From: Candidatus Sumerlaeota bacterium | Lineage (GTDB): Bacteria; Sumerlaeota; Sumerlaeia; MWCT01; JAGHBZ01 | Assembly (NCBI GenBank): GCA_021160705.1 | Contig: JAGHBZ010000471.1 | Location: forward strand, 1 to 6,933 | Reading direction: 5' to 3' | DNA: 6,933 nucleotides | Shown: positions 5,679 to 6,933 of the stretch, piece by piece | How the letters are laid out: each line of letters begins with the position of its first letter | Numbering within the stretch: position 1 is the first letter of the stretch | The notes under the pieces: model-generated | Seen by the model: the letters and a program-made list of their open reading frames with translations, nothing else | What the model was told of the DNA's origin: nothing | Databases searched by the model: none | Program-made: the position numbers and the translations under genes

Positions 5679-6851
5679 TCAATGTAAACCGCGTATAATT
5701 TGCGGGAAAGGGGAATCGGGCTCGCCGTGTTTTTTCTGGAGTGCCCTGAACAATCCTGCGACTACTACTCCGGACATAAAACCACCGATATGTGCGAACC
5801 AGCTGACAGGCGGGGAAAAGCTCGCAGAGGCATAAAGCATCCCAAATAGAATCTGCCAGAGTATCCAGACTCCGAGATAAAGAAATGCAGGCACTCTGAT
5901 TGCTTGATTGATAATAAGTGTTGTTATCTTACTGCGAGGGAACAATACCAGATATGCTCCCATCAGACCAGATATAGCCCCGCTTGAGCCAATTGCTGGC
6001 ACACTGGAGTGAATGCGCGTGAAGACATCAAGCCAGGAACCACATAACCCAAATAATAGGTAGAACAACAAAAACCGAAAATGCCCAAACCTCGCCTCCA
6101 CATTATGAGCAAAAATCCAGAAGAAAAACATATTACCGAGCAGGTGGACCAGGTCTCTATGAATAAACATTGAGGAAAGAAATCTGTAGTACTGTTTCCC
6201 TGAAGCGACGACCCGGGGAATCAATCCATATTGGTAGAAAAACCTGACGATGTCCTCCACATAGAAGCTTTGATAAGTAAATATGGCAACATTGATAAGA
6301 ATAATAGCAAAGACAACTTTTGGCACGACCAGTGTAAGTGGTTCACTGGCTATAGGCAGGATAATTTTGGGAAGAAAGACCTTGTATCCTGCACTCTGTG
6401 AAAAGTCTCTGCTAAGAACAGTCCAGTCCTTAATTGCATCCAATTTTTTGGTGTGTTCAGCAAGTGCTTTGCCCAGAGCGTCCAAGTGCGGGTTGCCTTT
6501 AACGAATTGGGCTAATTGTTTGACTTCACCGCCATCTGTCCATATTCCATCACACCGGGGACATTTGTCCAGAATAATGTTGGAGTCGCATGCGTAGTTG
6601 AACATCCTCATTGGTACGCCACAGCGAGGACATAATTTCTGGTAGTCTGGACTCTGAACAACAGGTAAAGTTTTTTTATTATGGTTAATGGGCGGAGGAG
6701 GTAAATCGGGATTATCCTGGAGAAAAAAGTCAATATAAAACCTTAACTCATCAGGGTCAAACCATATACCACCACATCTTTTACAGGTATCAACAATCAA
6801 CCCGTGATACTTAACGGCGAAAAGTTCAGAATTGCACACAGGACATTTCAT
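5679..6851 (-). CDS. Rhomboid-family intramembrane serine protease with two N-terminal zf-TFIIB-type zinc ribbons
   Basis: This 390-residue membrane protein joins two zinc ribbons to a rhomboid (S54) protease core. Ribbon 1 has CPVC (3-6) and CKRC (23-26) followed by GGIWFDPDEL. Ribbon 2 has CPRC (74-77) and CPRC (97-100) followed by DGIWTDGGEV. Both match the zf-TFIIB pattern, so eight cysteines could bind two zinc ions. A Pro-rich linker (51-54) separates them, and a linker of about 65 residues leads to the membrane core. Core landmarks are YGLIP (208-212), FLSSMFIH (224-231), the HxxxxHxxxN motif His231-His236-Asn240, GSSG (288-291) with nucleophile Ser290, and WFAHIGG with His354. About six helices lie near 176-196, 236-250, 257-278, 287-306, 322-343 and 349-370. 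All catalytic residues are present, so it should be active, cleaving helices of membrane substrates. The ribbons presumably face the cytoplasm. The start ATG overlaps the upstream gene's stop (ATGA). Substrate unknown. Confidence 0.93.
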   Translation of the reverse strand: MKCPVCNSELFAVKYHGLIVDTCKRCGGIWFDPDELRFYIDFFLQDNPDLPPPPINHNKKTLPVVQSPDYQKLCPRCGVPMRMFNYACDSNIILDKCPRCDGIWTDGGEVKQLAQFVKGNPHLDALGKALAEHTKKLDAIKDWTVLSRDFSQSAGYKVFLPKIILPIASEPLTLVVPKVVFAIILINVAIFTYQSFYVEDIVRFFYQYGLIPRVVASGKQYYRFLSSMFIHRDLVHLLGNMFFFWIFAHNVEARFGHFRFLLFYLLFGLCGSWLDVFTRIHSSVPAIGSSGAISGLMGAYLVLFPRSKITTLIINQAIRVPAFLYLGVWILWQILFGMLYASASFSPPVSWFAHIGGFMSGVVVAGLFRALQKKHGEPDSPFPQIIRGLH

Positions 6852-6933
6852 AAAAACGCCATCTTCACCACTGGTTCAGTCGTATCGTATACCAGACTTA
6901 AGAGTATGTGTGCAATGATACCATCAATAGGTG
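6848..6933 (-). CDS. C-terminal end of an unrecognised gene upstream of the rhomboid gene
   Basis: On the minus strand a frame is open from the right edge of the window to a TGA at 6850-6848, giving 27 complete codons (PIDGIIAHILLSLVYDTT, then EPVVKMAFL). Its stop overlaps the rhomboid ATG as ATGA, the usual sign of a translationally coupled operon, and this is the main support for the call. The rhomboid ATG lacks a strong ribosome site of its own (only GGTGAAGATGG upstream), which fits coupling. The tail is hydrophobic with an acidic turn. It is too short to name a family. Confidence 0.5.
   Translation of the reverse strand, partial: PIDGIIAHILLSLVYDTTEPVVKMAFL

Noticed and set aside
5653..5835. 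Plus-strand open frame of 60 codons over the 3' end of the rhomboid gene
   Set aside because: It is antisense to the conserved C-terminal rhomboid region, including the catalytic His, with no recognisable protein features.
6283..6597. Plus-strand open frame of 104 codons
   Set aside because: It lies wholly inside the rhomboid gene on the opposite strand, has no family-like motifs, and is explained as a shadow of that conserved coding sequence.

Overview
The window shows a bacterial chromosome segment of moderate to low G+C. Two transcription units converge on a gene-poor interval of about 630 bases. A lipobox-type lipoprotein signal, Shine-Dalgarno motifs (GGAGG) and ATGA stop/start overlaps all point to a bacterium. 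Nothing here fixes the phylum. No rRNA, tRNA, CRISPR array or complete insertion sequence is visible.

Layout. Bases 1-201 (+) are the 3' end of an unrecognised gene that begins outside the window. Bases 281-1825 (+) encode a complete cytoplasmic GH51 alpha-L-arabinofuranosidase. A 168-base gap with a hairpin and a short palindrome follows. Then comes a tightly packed three-gene carbohydrate ABC import cassette of the CUT1 type: a lipoprotein solute-binding protein (1994-3304), permease 1 (3297-4172, GTG start inside the previous gene) and permease 2 (4169-5050, ATGA overlap). Bases 5051-5678 hold no convincing gene. They do hold several hairpins, a TA-flanked 11-bp inverted repeat that could bound a small non-autonomous element, and short open stretches that may be gene remnants. 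Bases 5679-6851 (-) encode a rhomboid intramembrane serine protease with two N-terminal zf-TFIIB-type zinc ribbons. It is translationally coupled by an ATGA overlap to an upstream gene whose last 27 codons reach the right edge of the window.

How the genes fit together. The arabinofuranosidase has no signal peptide, and the importer lies directly downstream on the same strand. The simplest model is that arabinose-containing oligosaccharides are bound outside the membrane by the lipoprotein, imported through the permease pair and hydrolysed in the cytoplasm. Bacillus AraNPQ with AbfA is a known precedent. No ATPase gene is present, so energy coupling would need a shared ATPase encoded elsewhere, as with MsmX. 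The substrate is inferred from gene neighbourhood only. The zinc-ribbon rhomboid unit appears functionally unrelated to the sugar locus.
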